Source: Limisphaerales bacterium
GTDB lineage: Bacteria; Verrucomicrobiota; Verrucomicrobiia; Limisphaerales; UBA11358
Direction of reading: 5' to 3'
DNA length: 47,525 bases
NCBI GenBank assembly: GCA_003134375.1
Contig: PLAY01000060.1
Span: forward strand, 6,773-54,297
Positions 34,449-42,786 of the stretch are shown in pieces. Positions within the stretch are counted from its first letter, which is position 1. Each line of letters starts with the position of its first letter. A program made the translations under genes and the position numbers. The notes beneath the pieces were generated by a model. It made no database searches. It was given only the letters and a program-made list of their open reading frames with translations, and was not told the DNA's origin.

Positions 34449-35255
34449 TTATTTTAACTTCGGGAAAAATTCCGACGCCGTTTTGCACGTCGCCGCGCCC
34501 AAGGCTTCGAGCGAACAGCCTTTCACCTGCGCGACAGTTTCGGATATTTCCTTCACATAAGCCGGTTCGCAGCGTTTGCCGCGATAGGGCACGGGCGCAA
34601 GATACGGACAATCGGTTTCCAGCATGAATTTGTCCAGCGGAGTGGCGGCGACGGTGTCACGGACGTTTTGTCCGTTCTTGAACGTGACGATGCCGGTGAA
34701 GCTGACGAGCGAGCCGATTTCCAGGATGCGGCGCATCCGGTCGGCCCCCTCGCCGAAGCAATGGAACACACCATGCACTTTGCCGGCGAACGGCTGGAGC
34801 TGGGCGAAAGTGTCGTCAAAAGAGTCGCGCTGGTGAATGACGCAGTTCAACCCGGCTTCAGCGGCGATTTCCAACTGTTGCTGGAAAATCCCGGCCTGCT
34901 TCTGTTTGTAACACGCGTCGTCGGCAGCGCCGCCGGTTTTTCCGCCCGGCAAACGGTGGTAATCGAGGCCGATTTCACCGATGGCGACGACTTTCGGATG
35001 CTTCACCAGTTTGCGCAGCGGTTCGCGAATATCGTCCGGTGCTTCATGGGCATTTGACGGATGCCAGCCGACGGCGGCAAAAACGCACGCGAAACGTTCG
35101 GCCAGTTTGATGGCGCGCGCACTGCTTCCGAGATCGGTGCCGATGGAAATGATTTTGGTGATGCCGACGGCCTGGGCGCGGGCAATGACCTCCGTAAAAT
35201 CCTTTGCGTAGTCTGGGTAATCAAGATGCGCGTGGGTGTCGTAGAAGACGGCCAT
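34449..35255 (-). CDS. tatD: TatD-family metal-dependent deoxyribonuclease
   Basis: 268 residues from ATG 35255. Family start FYDTHAHLDYPDYAKD (metal His in THAHLD). Further motifs: IGTDLGSSARAI, VGWHPSNAHEAP, VAIGEIGLDYHRLP with the metal Glu, IHQRDSFDDTFAQL and LETDCPYLAPVPYRGKRCEPAYV with the catalytic Asp. These enzymes degrade DNA 3' ends and are linked to repair. The frame extends upstream through the GAACATCG repeat without stop, but the ATG at 35255 fits the family. A small fragment of this gene's tail lies at 32155-32212. Confidence 0.93.
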   Translation of the reverse strand: MAVFYDTHAHLDYPDYAKDFTEVIARAQAVGITKIISIGTDLGSSARAIKLAERFACVFAAVGWHPSNAHEAPDDIREPLRKLVKHPKVVAIGEIGLDYHRLPGGKTGGAADDACYKQKQAGIFQQQLEIAAEAGLNCVIHQRDSFDDTFAQLQPFAGKVHGVFHCFGEGADRMRRILEIGSLVSFTGIVTFKNGQNVRDTVAATPLDKFMLETDCPYLAPVPYRGKRCEPAYVKEISETVAQVKGCSLEALGAATCKTASEFFPKLK

Positions 35256-35281
35256 AAGATTCAGGTGGCGGAGAATTCGTT

Positions 35282-35372
35282 GAGGAACATTGAACATCGA
35301 ACATCGAACGCTGAACATCGAATGCCGCATCGCCAATCTTCATTCGGAGTTCGATGTTGGATGTTGGATGTT
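35282..35372. repeat. GAACATTGAACATCGAAC inverted repeat, copy 2
   Basis: Same units as 27650-27758 (GAACATTGAACATCGAACATC on the left, GTTCGATGTTGGATGTTGG on the right), here immediately upstream of tatD. Confidence 0.75.
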
Positions 35373-35388
35373 CTGTCATGGGGAAAGG

Positions 35389-37014
35389 CTACGGCTTGGC
35401 CGGAGCATTGGTGCCGGCGGGTTTTTGTTCGAGCGCGGCCAGTCTTGCCTCGATGGCCGGCTTACCGGGGTAATCGGGTGATTCCTGGAGAAGCTGTTTA
35501 TAATTTTCAATGGCGTCGGCTTCACGATTCTGCGCCAGAAGTTTTTCGCCCAGCGTGCGCCGGATGCGAATGCGCTGTTCCGGCGACGGGTTACGGGTCA
35601 GGGCGCGTTGATACGTTTCAATGGCCGAGGACGGTTTGCCCTGCATTTCATAAAGGTCGGCGAGTTTTTCAGTGAGTACGGCGCTATTGGTGGTTGCGGG
35701 AATGGTTTCGAGAAAAGCGGCGAGTTGAGCAACGGGCGCACCGTGAGCCAGGTCCAAATCCACAATACGCAGATAGGACCATTCGATGAGCGGATTATGG
35801 GTGCGCGCGAATTCCGCGTGCAACTCCGCCAGTTCTTTGGCAAAAGGCCGGTAAAGCGGGTCGCCGACGACGGTTGTCTGCCAGGACAAAACGGGTTGCG
35901 CGGCCCAGGCGGCCTCGCCAAACGTGAAACCGCCGGCAGTCAGCCGCGCGAGAAAGGCGGCGACATTGGGGGTGCCGGGGAGATATGGCTCGTTGACGCA
36001 GCCCATGGTGCAGGTGGCGCCTTTGGCGAGCAGCGGCCCAACCCAAAACTGGTTCGTACTCCGCAACGTGGGCGCGCTGAAGGAATGCAGATGATACGCG
36101 AACGCACCGGGCATGAATTCAACCTTGGGCAGCGTGAACGGGCCGGAGACATTCTCGTCGTACCAGCCACAATAAATCGCGATCTGGCTCATCGGAAAAT
36201 CAGCGGGGAACGTGCCCGGATTCTTGTCCACCGTCGTTTCAAAACCCCATTCGCGGCAGATTTCCCCCGCGTTCAGAATCCATTCGTCGCCCAGGTAATA
36301 GCTGTTCGTTTTGTCCAATCCTCGTGCGTCAAAATAAGTGCGGCCCCACAAACCGTCGCGTTCGGCGGCGAGCGCCTTGTCCACCAGACCGCGCGCAATC
36401 TCCACGTTGGGGCCGTCGAGCCGGGCGACGATCAAAATGCCGTTGGTGGGGTGGAGCAGCGCCGTGTTTGTGGTCCCATAGACCCAGTTGGGCAGCGGTC
36501 CGGAAAGCGGGACATTCATTTTCACCAGCGGCAGCCAGGCCAGCTCGGAATCCACCGCCGCATCATTGCGCAACAGTTCCGGTCGGGCGTTCTCCCGGCC
36601 CGGTTCGCGCAAATTCGGGTCGGCGGCGATTTTCAGCGGAACGCCGTAGCAGAGGACCGCGTAACGGATCGTGGATTCAACGACGCGATTTTCGACACGC
36701 TTCGGCTGGCCGTTGGTCGCGGCGTTGGTTATGGAACCAAACCGCCAGAGCTTGTCCACGACCAGCCGGCTGGCCAGCGGGAATTGCAGCGCGTTTTCAA
36801 ACTCGGCGCGCGTCATCGCCTCGGTGATGGGCAGATCGAATCCGTAAACCTGCGCTTTCGGCACCTGGCGCATTTGGGCGTAATGGTCCGCCACCAGTTT
36901 CGATCCGGGCATGCGATTGTTGTAAATCACGACCACCTCGTCGCCGCCGGCGTAGGCGAATAGCGGTGCGAGCGCAAAGACAAAAACCGTGAATCTGATC
37001 CCAAAAAAACTCAT
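35389..37014 (-). CDS. TIGR03790-family secreted protein with C-terminal TPRs
   Basis: 541 residues from ATG 37014; the open frame extends further without benefit. Signal peptide (MSFFGIRFTVFVFALAPLFA). The TIGR03790 region begins DEVVVIYNNRMPGSKLVADHY and includes the GVPLKIAA-type stretch LCYGVPLKIAADPN and GATCTMGCVNEPYLPGTPN near the end. TPR-like helices follow (residues about 455-535: SAIETYQRALTRNP, EADAIENYKQLLQESPD). Function unknown; the family is frequent in Planctomycetes and Verrucomicrobia. A 35-base gap separates it from the upstream GH5 gene. Confidence 0.85.
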   Translation of the reverse strand: MSFFGIRFTVFVFALAPLFAYAGGDEVVVIYNNRMPGSKLVADHYAQMRQVPKAQVYGFDLPITEAMTRAEFENALQFPLASRLVVDKLWRFGSITNAATNGQPKRVENRVVESTIRYAVLCYGVPLKIAADPNLREPGRENARPELLRNDAAVDSELAWLPLVKMNVPLSGPLPNWVYGTTNTALLHPTNGILIVARLDGPNVEIARGLVDKALAAERDGLWGRTYFDARGLDKTNSYYLGDEWILNAGEICREWGFETTVDKNPGTFPADFPMSQIAIYCGWYDENVSGPFTLPKVEFMPGAFAYHLHSFSAPTLRSTNQFWVGPLLAKGATCTMGCVNEPYLPGTPNVAAFLARLTAGGFTFGEAAWAAQPVLSWQTTVVGDPLYRPFAKELAELHAEFARTHNPLIEWSYLRIVDLDLAHGAPVAQLAAFLETIPATTNSAVLTEKLADLYEMQGKPSSAIETYQRALTRNPSPEQRIRIRRTLGEKLLAQNREADAIENYKQLLQESPDYPGKPAIEARLAALEQKPAGTNAPAKP

Positions 37015-37049
37015 ATGTTGGTCATTTGACCTCGCGCCCGGTGTCCGGT

Positions 37050-38219
37050 TCAATTCAATTTGCCGAAGAGTGCTTCGTGCATGCCGGGCATGGGCTGGCC
37101 GGTTTTTTTATCCCAATAACGAAAGTTTGCGCTCCAGTCCCAGATCGCCCAACCCAAACCTTGTTGTTCCGCCGCATGCCGGAACGTCGAGTAATAACGG
37201 GCACGTGACACCGGGTCAGCCTTGAGGTAGCAGCCAAATTCGCCGATGTGAACCGGGTAGCCGTAATAATCCGACCACGCGCGGAGGAACTTTAATTTGT
37301 CCGCGAAGGCCAGCGCGCTGCTCGGGTTTTTGTCCGTCGGCAGGGTGTTGTAGGTTTGAATCCAGGCTAAAACGTTGGAATTCAAATTCAGCTTCGGGTC
37401 GGCCTTGAGCGGTTGCGCGGGCGGGCCGGGAAACTGGATGCCGGTTTGCTGCATGTCCGGTCCGGCCCAACCCGCGCCCTGATGCGTGAAGTGAAGCGGA
37501 TCGTAACAATGGACGGAAACAATCACGTTGTTGTCGGGCGGCAGCACCAGATTTTTCAACTCGTCAATGCCGCCCCAGTTTCCCGGTTCAACGACAATCG
37601 TCCGGTTGGGATTGCTCCGGCGAATCTCCGCAATGGCGCGGGCATAAATCGGATTCATCAAGCCGGTCGTGGCGTTTTCATGCGGTTCATTATCGAGTTC
37701 GAACGCGAGCCGGTTGGTGAAGTCCTGGTAATGCGCCGCGATTTGACACCACAACGCGAGAAATTTTTCCGTCTGCGCCGCCGGGTCCCGGTCCAATTCG
37801 TTGAAGTGATGGACGTTGATCATCACGGCCAGCCCGTTGTTCAGCGCGTTGGTGACGACAAAATCAACCCGGGCAAAAATTTCCGGCGCCAGCGTGAAAT
37901 CCGGCGCGGCCCCGGCGTAATGCTGCCAGCCAACCGGCACGCGCACATGATCAAACCCCGCGCGCTTCATCTGTGCAAATTCATCCGCGGAAACCGTCAC
38001 CCCCCAGCCTTGGTTCGGCGGTACTTCGAGATAGTCACCCAGATTGACGCCGTGTTTGAACCACTGGGCCGCGCGGTGTGCCGGGGAATCATGTCCGGTC
38101 AGCGGCTTCATCTCCGGTGGATTCGAAGGCGTGAACGTGTTGCCGCCGTCAGCCCGTGCGGCGTCAAGCCCGCCGCACTGAAACAATGTCGCAACTATAA
38201 TGGTACAAATGAATTTCAT
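37050..38219 (-). CDS. Secreted glycoside hydrolase family 5
   Basis: 389 residues with signal peptide (FICTIIVATLFQCGGLDA). Family 5 motifs: FKHGVNLGDYLEVPP, FDHVRVPVGWQHY, VMINVHHFNELD, acid/base Glu in RLAFELDNEPHE and nucleophile Glu in YPVHIGEFGCYLKAD. Such enzymes cut cellulose, mannan or related beta-glycans; the substrate cannot be fixed. It precedes the TIGR03790 gene on the same strand and could form an operon with it. Confidence 0.9.
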   Translation of the reverse strand: MKFICTIIVATLFQCGGLDAARADGGNTFTPSNPPEMKPLTGHDSPAHRAAQWFKHGVNLGDYLEVPPNQGWGVTVSADEFAQMKRAGFDHVRVPVGWQHYAGAAPDFTLAPEIFARVDFVVTNALNNGLAVMINVHHFNELDRDPAAQTEKFLALWCQIAAHYQDFTNRLAFELDNEPHENATTGLMNPIYARAIAEIRRSNPNRTIVVEPGNWGGIDELKNLVLPPDNNVIVSVHCYDPLHFTHQGAGWAGPDMQQTGIQFPGPPAQPLKADPKLNLNSNVLAWIQTYNTLPTDKNPSSALAFADKLKFLRAWSDYYGYPVHIGEFGCYLKADPVSRARYYSTFRHAAEQQGLGWAIWDWSANFRYWDKKTGQPMPGMHEALFGKLN

Positions 38220-38241
38220 ATCGGTAATGTCCTTTCAACGT

Positions 38242-39024
38242 TTAATTGCCGGTTATCTTCAGCCCGTCCCACGCGAGCATCACTCCGGAGGGCAGTTCCG
38301 CCTGCGCCCGGTCGTGGTCGTAATCGTGCGTGAGATGTGTGAAATAGGTCCGCGCCGCGCCGATGCGCCGTGCCGCCGCCAGCGCTTCGTCGAGGCACAT
38401 GTGGGTTGGATGCGGCGTGTAACGCAACGCATCGAGCACGGCGACTTCGACGCCCTGGACCTTTTCCAGCGCGTCGGCGGGGATTTCCTTGCAGTCGCTC
38501 AAATATGCGAGCCGTTTTTTGCCGTTTTGCATGAAGAGATAGCCGTTCGTCATCGTCGAGCCGTGCGGCAGGGGCAGGGGAATGATTTCCAGGTCGCCGA
38601 GTTGAAACGGCCCGTCCACGATGTGCGGTTCGGGGCGGAAATAGCCTTTCGGAATTGTCCGCCCGTCAAACGCATAGATGAATATCCGCCGAAGCGCCGC
38701 CATCGTTGTCTCATTCGCGTAAATCGGCAACGCGCCTTTGCGCAGATCGCAAAACCGGCGGCAATCGTCCAAACCCATGATGTGATCGGCGTGGGAATGG
38801 GTGAAAACAACCGCATCGAGCCAGCGGATGTTTTCGCGGAGCATCTGGATGCGAAATTCCGGCGTCGTGTCCACGACGAATTTGACCTGGTCCGTGGCCA
38901 CGTAAATGGAAGGCCGGGTGCGATGGTTTTTGGGATTGGCCAGGAATTCCGGCGGATATTCCTGGCCGATGATGGGTACGCCCTGCGACGTGCCGCTGCC
39001 GAGAAAAATGAATGAAAACGACAT
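38242..39024 (-). CDS. PhnP-like metallo-beta-lactamase-fold hydrolase
   Basis: 260 residues, no signal peptide. N-terminal strand [16 protein letters not shown], zinc motif [15 protein letters not shown], later His in [13 protein letters not shown] and Asp in [10 protein letters not shown], the C-terminal His in [11 protein letters not shown]. The pattern fits PhnP/lipoate-type phosphodiesterases that act on cyclic phosphodiester substrates. No phn genes are nearby, so the substrate is open. Confidence 0.88.
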   Translation of the reverse strand: MSFSFIFLGSGTSQGVPIIGQEYPPEFLANPKNHRTRPSIYVATDQVKFVVDTTPEFRIQMLRENIRWLDAVVFTHSHADHIMGLDDCRRFCDLRKGALPIYANETTMAALRRIFIYAFDGRTIPKGYFRPEPHIVDGPFQLGDLEIIPLPLPHGSTMTNGYLFMQNGKKRLAYLSDCKEIPADALEKVQGVEVAVLDALRYTPHPTHMCLDEALAAARRIGAARTYFTHLTHDYDHDRAQAELPSGVMLAWDGLKITGN

Positions 39025-39246
39025 GATTAAAATTTTCTTTCGTTACCGGCTGCCAGCCTATTCAATTCAATCACGAATGCACACGGATAAACACGGATTT
39101 GAAGACAAGTATCGCGCGAATGATCGCGAAATGCATGAATGTCTTTCCCATGCGTGCCAATTCATGGAGTCAGCGTCCAGCCATTTTTATCCGTGTCCAT
39201 TCGCGTCCATCCGTGGTTGTAAGATTTACCGGGACAAAATCCAACT
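39025..39246. repeat. CACGGATAAACACGGA / TCCGTGTCCATCCGTGG tracts
   Basis: The left arm CACACGGATAAACACGG (39078-39096) faces the right arm ATCCGTGTCCATTCGCGTCC (39188-39207) and CATCCGTGG. Related tracts lie at 13065-13084. No gene seen in the stretch. Confidence 0.6.
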
Positions 39247-41061
39247 ATGTTGACCACGCTACGCATCAAAAACCTCGCGCTCGTGCCGGACTTGACGCTT
39301 GAGCTTCAGCCCGGCTGCAATGTCATCACCGGCGAGACCGGCGCGGGCAAATCCATCATCATTGGCGCACTCAATCTCGTCCTGGGCGAACGCGCCGACC
39401 GTTCGCTCATCCGCACCGGCAGCGACAATTGTTCCGTCGAAGCCGCGTTCGACGTCACGGAATTGCACGTCAACCAACGCGGAACGCCGGCCTCCGGCAC
39501 GGCTCGACGCGGTAGTGATTTGAAACACGCCAGGCCGGAGGCCGGCGCTCCATCGCAGTTGGGAAAATTTCTGGAGGAGAATGGCCTGGAGCCGTGCGAG
39601 GCGAATCAGCTCGTCCTCAAACGCACCTTCACCGCCGGTGGAACGAACCGCCAATTCGTCAACGGCTCGGCCACCACGCTGAACGTCCTGGCGGCGATTG
39701 GCGAATGGCTCGTGGACATGCACGGCCCGCACGACCACCAGTCGCTTCTGCATCCCGCGAAGCAACTCGCCATTCTCGATGCGTTCGGCAATCTGGAAAA
39801 GGAGCGGGCGGCGTTTGGCGGACTGGTTCAACGCCGTGCCGTGCTTGAAAGCGAAAAATCCGCGCTCGTCGTGGATGAGAAGACCTACGCGCAACAACTG
39901 GACCTGCTGCGTTTTCAAGTGAACGAAATTTCCAGCGCCCGGCTTCAGCCCGGCGAAGATGAAGGGGTTGAGGAAAAATTCCAGCGCGCGAGCAACGCGG
40001 CGAAGCTGTTGCAATTAAGCCGGGGCGCGTTGGATATGCTGGACGGGAACGACCCTTCATTGCTCACCCAGGCCGGCGCGGTGGGCCGCACATTGCAGGA
40101 ATTGCGGCGCGTGGACGCGGGCGCGGACGCGCTGGTTGAATTGCACGGGCAGGCGGCGTCGGCCCTGCGCGAATTGCAGTCAGAACTTTCGCGTTACGCG
40201 GAAAAGGTGGATGTTGACCCCGCGCAACTTCAACAGCTCGAAGAACGGCTTGATCTCCTCCACTCGCTCAAGCGCAAATACGGCGCGACACTGGCCGAGG
40301 TCATCGCGTTCGGCGACGATGCGAAGCGCAAACTTGAAAACTTGGAACAGCGCGATGGCGAACTAACACGGCTGAATGCGGAACTGGAAAAGCTCGACGC
40401 GGAACTATTGCGTGCGGGCAAAGAACTTTCCGCCAAACGGCGCAAAATTATTCCGCAGCTTGCGAAAGCCGTGGGCAAACAGCTTGATGATCTGGGTTTC
40501 AAACAAAGCAAGTTTGATGTGGGCATTACAACCTTGCGGTGGGGCGAGGCTCCTGACGAGCCGTCTTCGCTTCACTTCGCCGTGCCAAAGCCGGCTCGCG
40601 GGGACGCTCGCCCCACCAACTCCACCGGTTTCGACGAAATCGAATTTCAATTCGCTCCCAATCCGGGTGAACCCGCCAAGCCGCTCCGCGCCATCGCGTC
40701 GTCCGGTGAAATGGCCCGCGTCATGTTGGCGCTCAAAACCGTGCTCGCGGTGGAAGACGAAATCCCGGTGCTCATTTTCGACGAGGTGGACGCAAACATC
40801 GGCGGCGAAACCGCCAATGCGGTCGGCGAAAAGATGAAGCAGATTGCCGCCCGGCGACAGGTGCTATGCATCACGCATCTGCCGCAGGTGGCCGCGCCCG
40901 CCGATGCGCATTATGTCGTGACCAAACAGATAAAAGATGGCCGGACGATTTCCGGGATTGAGTTGTTGGGCAAAAAGGAGCGCGTGACGGAACTGGCGCG
41001 GATGCTCGGCGGCCAGAGTGACGCCGCCCGGAAGCACGCGGAGGCGTTGCTAAACGGATAA
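39247..41061 (+). CDS. recN: DNA repair protein RecN, with two repeat-derived inserts
   Basis: 604 residues, longer than the usual 550. SMC-like ATPase acting in double-strand break repair. Walker A is ITGETGAGKSIIIGAL; the long coiled-coil middle runs from about residue 150 to 420; signature IASSGEMARVMLALKTVL; Walker B PVLIFDEVDANIGGETA; CITHLPQVAAPAD follows. Two in-frame stretches are repeat-derived: residues about 79-102 (39481-39551) between the N-terminal ATPase strands, and residues about 431-457 (40538-40617) just before the C-terminal ATPase lobe. All motor motifs survive, so it is probably active. Confidence 0.93.
   Translation: MLTTLRIKNLALVPDLTLELQPGCNVITGETGAGKSIIIGALNLVLGERADRSLIRTGSDNCSVEAAFDVTELHVNQRGTPASGTARRGSDLKHARPEAGAPSQLGKFLEENGLEPCEANQLVLKRTFTAGGTNRQFVNGSATTLNVLAAIGEWLVDMHGPHDHQSLLHPAKQLAILDAFGNLEKERAAFGGLVQRRAVLESEKSALVVDEKTYAQQLDLLRFQVNEISSARLQPGEDEGVEEKFQRASNAAKLLQLSRGALDMLDGNDPSLLTQAGAVGRTLQELRRVDAGADALVELHGQAASALRELQSELSRYAEKVDVDPAQLQQLEERLDLLHSLKRKYGATLAEVIAFGDDAKRKLENLEQRDGELTRLNAELEKLDAELLRAGKELSAKRRKIIPQLAKAVGKQLDDLGFKQSKFDVGITTLRWGEAPDEPSSLHFAVPKPARGDARPTNSTGFDEIEFQFAPNPGEPAKPLRAIASSGEMARVMLALKTVLAVEDEIPVLIFDEVDANIGGETANAVGEKMKQIAARRQVLCITHLPQVAAPADAHYVVTKQIKDGRTISGIELLGKKERVTELARMLGGQSDAARKHAEALLNG
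39481..39551. repeat. Palindromic repeat inside recN (family GGAGCGCCGGCCTCCGGC)
   Basis: GGAACGCCGGCCTCCGGC on the left faces GCCGGAGGCCGGCGCTCC on the right. The same family lies at 43235-43306 in the HAD-lnt gene. Encodes roughly RGTPASGTARRGSDL then RPEAGAPS in RecN. Confidence 0.85.
40538..40617. repeat. Second palindromic repeat inside recN (GGTGGGGCGA family)
   Basis: GGTGGGGCGAG at the left and CTCGCCCCACC at the right form inverted ends of an 80-base insert, with a GACGAGCCG / CGGCTCG inner arm. The insert is in frame and adds RWGEAPDEPSS through PARGDARPT. Confidence 0.85.
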
Positions 41062-41197
41062 TGGACGGCAAACATTGAAACCTATCCAATTTCTCACGAA
41101 CCCGTGTAACCAGAACTGGTGACTGGCAGGGGACAGGGCATGAGGTATGATTTCATTGTTGTTCGTGTGGTAATTTAGTTCTCAATTCTGTTTGAAG

Positions 41198-41230
41198 AGG
41201 CCGGACCTGTTGTCCGGCCTTTCTTTTTTT
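41198..41230 (+). terminator. Terminator downstream of recN
   Basis: AGGCCGGAC and GTCCGGCCT form a perfect nine-pair stem with a five-base loop, followed by TTCTTTTTTT. Confidence 0.92.
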
Positions 41231-41345
41231 ATCAGCCGGTTCGATCTCCTGATTGCCAATCACTTGGGACGGAAGTTCATTGCCCTACCATTGCACCTTT
41301 AACCTGCTATTTCATACTTGCTTCAATGCGAACGTGCGAAGCACC

Positions 41346-41470
41346 TGTAGCGCAGGCTTCCAAGCCTGCTGTGTCGCCGACTTCCAAGTCGGCAGAGTGT
41401 TGTCGGATGCGGCGCGGCGTCAGCGGGTTGAGAAACCCGCGATACAGCAGACTTGGAAGTCTGCGCTACG
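41346..41470. repeat. MITE-like palindromic element, copy C, without clear termini
   Basis: GTAGCGCAGGCTTCCAAGCC, CGACTTCCAAGTCGGC and CGCGATACAGCAGACTTGG resemble copies A and B, in a rearranged and shorter form. No gene otherwise in 41231-41503. Confidence 0.75.
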
Positions 41471-41503
41471 CGGCAGGCTGATGCAGGGTGTGAAATATGC
41501 GAG

Positions 41504-42535
41504 TTAAATGCCGGCTTTGGCACGGAGTTGTTCCACCTGCTTCTCCAGTTCACGCAGGCGGTGAATCATGTCCGGCAACTGCTGAATCGCGATCATCTGC
41601 CGTTTGGCCTGTTTGTCCGGTGAGGCCGGATAGCCGAGCACTGTCACTCCGTCGGGAATATCCCGCATCACACCGGACTTCGCGCCGACGACGGCCTGGT
41701 TGCCGAGCTTCAAATGTCCCGCAATCCCCGACTGTGAAGCGATCACGCAGTAATCTCCCAGGCGCGTGCTGCCGGCAAAACCCGACTGGCCCATGACCAG
41801 ACAGTGCCGGCCAATGACAACGTTGTGCGCAACATGCACCAGATTGTCAATCTTGGTGCCCTCGCCAATGACGGTGGAACCAAGCGCCCCGCGGTCAACG
41901 GTCGAGTTGGCGCCGATCTCCACATCGTCGTGGATGATCACATTGCCGACCTGCAGCACTTTGCGGTGGCGACCCTCGTCGAACACGTAGCCGTAGCCGT
42001 CCGAGCCGATGACCGTGCCGGCGTGGATGCTGACCCGGTGACCGATCTGCGTCCGCGCATAAACCACAACGTTTGGGAACAGGCACACATCGTCGCCAAT
42101 CTGACAATCCCGGCCGATATGGTTGCCGCCCATGAGCACGGAACGCGCGCCGAGCCGCACGCGCGCGCCCAGCACGCAGTCCGGCCCGATGCACGCCGTG
42201 GGATCAATTTGCGCCGAGGCATCAATAGTCGCGCTTGGATGGATGCCGGACGGTTGTTGGTCCGGCGGGAAAAAGAGCGGCAGCACCCTGGCCATGGCCA
42301 CGCGCGCGTTCCGCACGCGGATGAGGACTTTCTTCGACGGCGCGAATGCTTCCGATACGAGGATGGCGGCGGCCTGGCTTTGTTCAGCGGCGGCGAAGTG
42401 GGTTTCCTTCTCAGCGAAAGTGAGGTCGCCGGCCCGGGCACAGTCAGCGGGCGCGAAGCCGGTGAGTTGGACTGAACCGTCGCCGAGGACTTCGCCCCGG
42501 AGTTGTTCCGCAATTTGAGCAGCGGTGAATGACAT
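41504..42535 (-). CDS. lpxD: UDP-3-O-acylglucosamine N-acyltransferase
   Basis: 343 residues, the usual length. Third step of lipid A synthesis. N-terminal uridine-binding domain ([22 protein letters not shown]), then left-handed helix repeats (hexapeptides such as [18 protein letters not shown]), the catalytic His in [12 protein letters not shown] and the C-terminal helix ([17 protein letters not shown]). It indicates an outer membrane with lipid A. No lpxA or fabZ adjacent; it lies about 250 bases downstream of the HAD-lnt stop, separated by a MITE-like element. Confidence 0.95.
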   Translation of the reverse strand: MSFTAAQIAEQLRGEVLGDGSVQLTGFAPADCARAGDLTFAEKETHFAAAEQSQAAAILVSEAFAPSKKVLIRVRNARVAMARVLPLFFPPDQQPSGIHPSATIDASAQIDPTACIGPDCVLGARVRLGARSVLMGGNHIGRDCQIGDDVCLFPNVVVYARTQIGHRVSIHAGTVIGSDGYGYVFDEGRHRKVLQVGNVIIHDDVEIGANSTVDRGALGSTVIGEGTKIDNLVHVAHNVVIGRHCLVMGQSGFAGSTRLGDYCVIASQSGIAGHLKLGNQAVVGAKSGVMRDIPDGVTVLGYPASPDKQAKRQMIAIQQLPDMIHRLRELEKQVEQLRAKAGI

Positions 42536-42632
42536 AAAATGCTGGGTTAATGGTTAAGAGGCTCCGTTCGGGAAGAAGCTTATGCTGCCGCGAGGCGGTG
42601 GCAAGCCGCAAAGGGTCCCGAAACTCAAGGTG

Positions 42633-42783
42633 GACGCAACTTGACACCAGCATCAACTCCCTCGCCACGCCTGAGCGGGGCGAGGGAGGGTCGGGGCGAG
42701 GGGATTTGAAATTAAACGCGCCACCTCTCCCCCAACTCCGTTGGCGGAGAGGGAGAAAAATGGCGGGTGTGTCAAGTTGCGCC
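42633..42783. repeat. MITE-like element with the same termini but a different core
   Basis: Left end GACGCAACTTGACACC and right end GGTGTGTCAAGTTGCGCC are inverted repeats like those of the element at 34235-34419, while the core consists of CCCTCGCCACGC and CTCTCCCCCAACTCCG type tracts with complementary GGAGAGGGAG. About 150 bases between the lpxD and HAD-lnt genes. Confidence 0.75.
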
Positions 42784-42786
42784 CGC

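Noticed and set aside
41062-41197. Small RNA between recN and its terminator
   Set aside because: The terminator is clear, but no separate promoter or conserved fold was convincing; it is most simply the recN 3' end.
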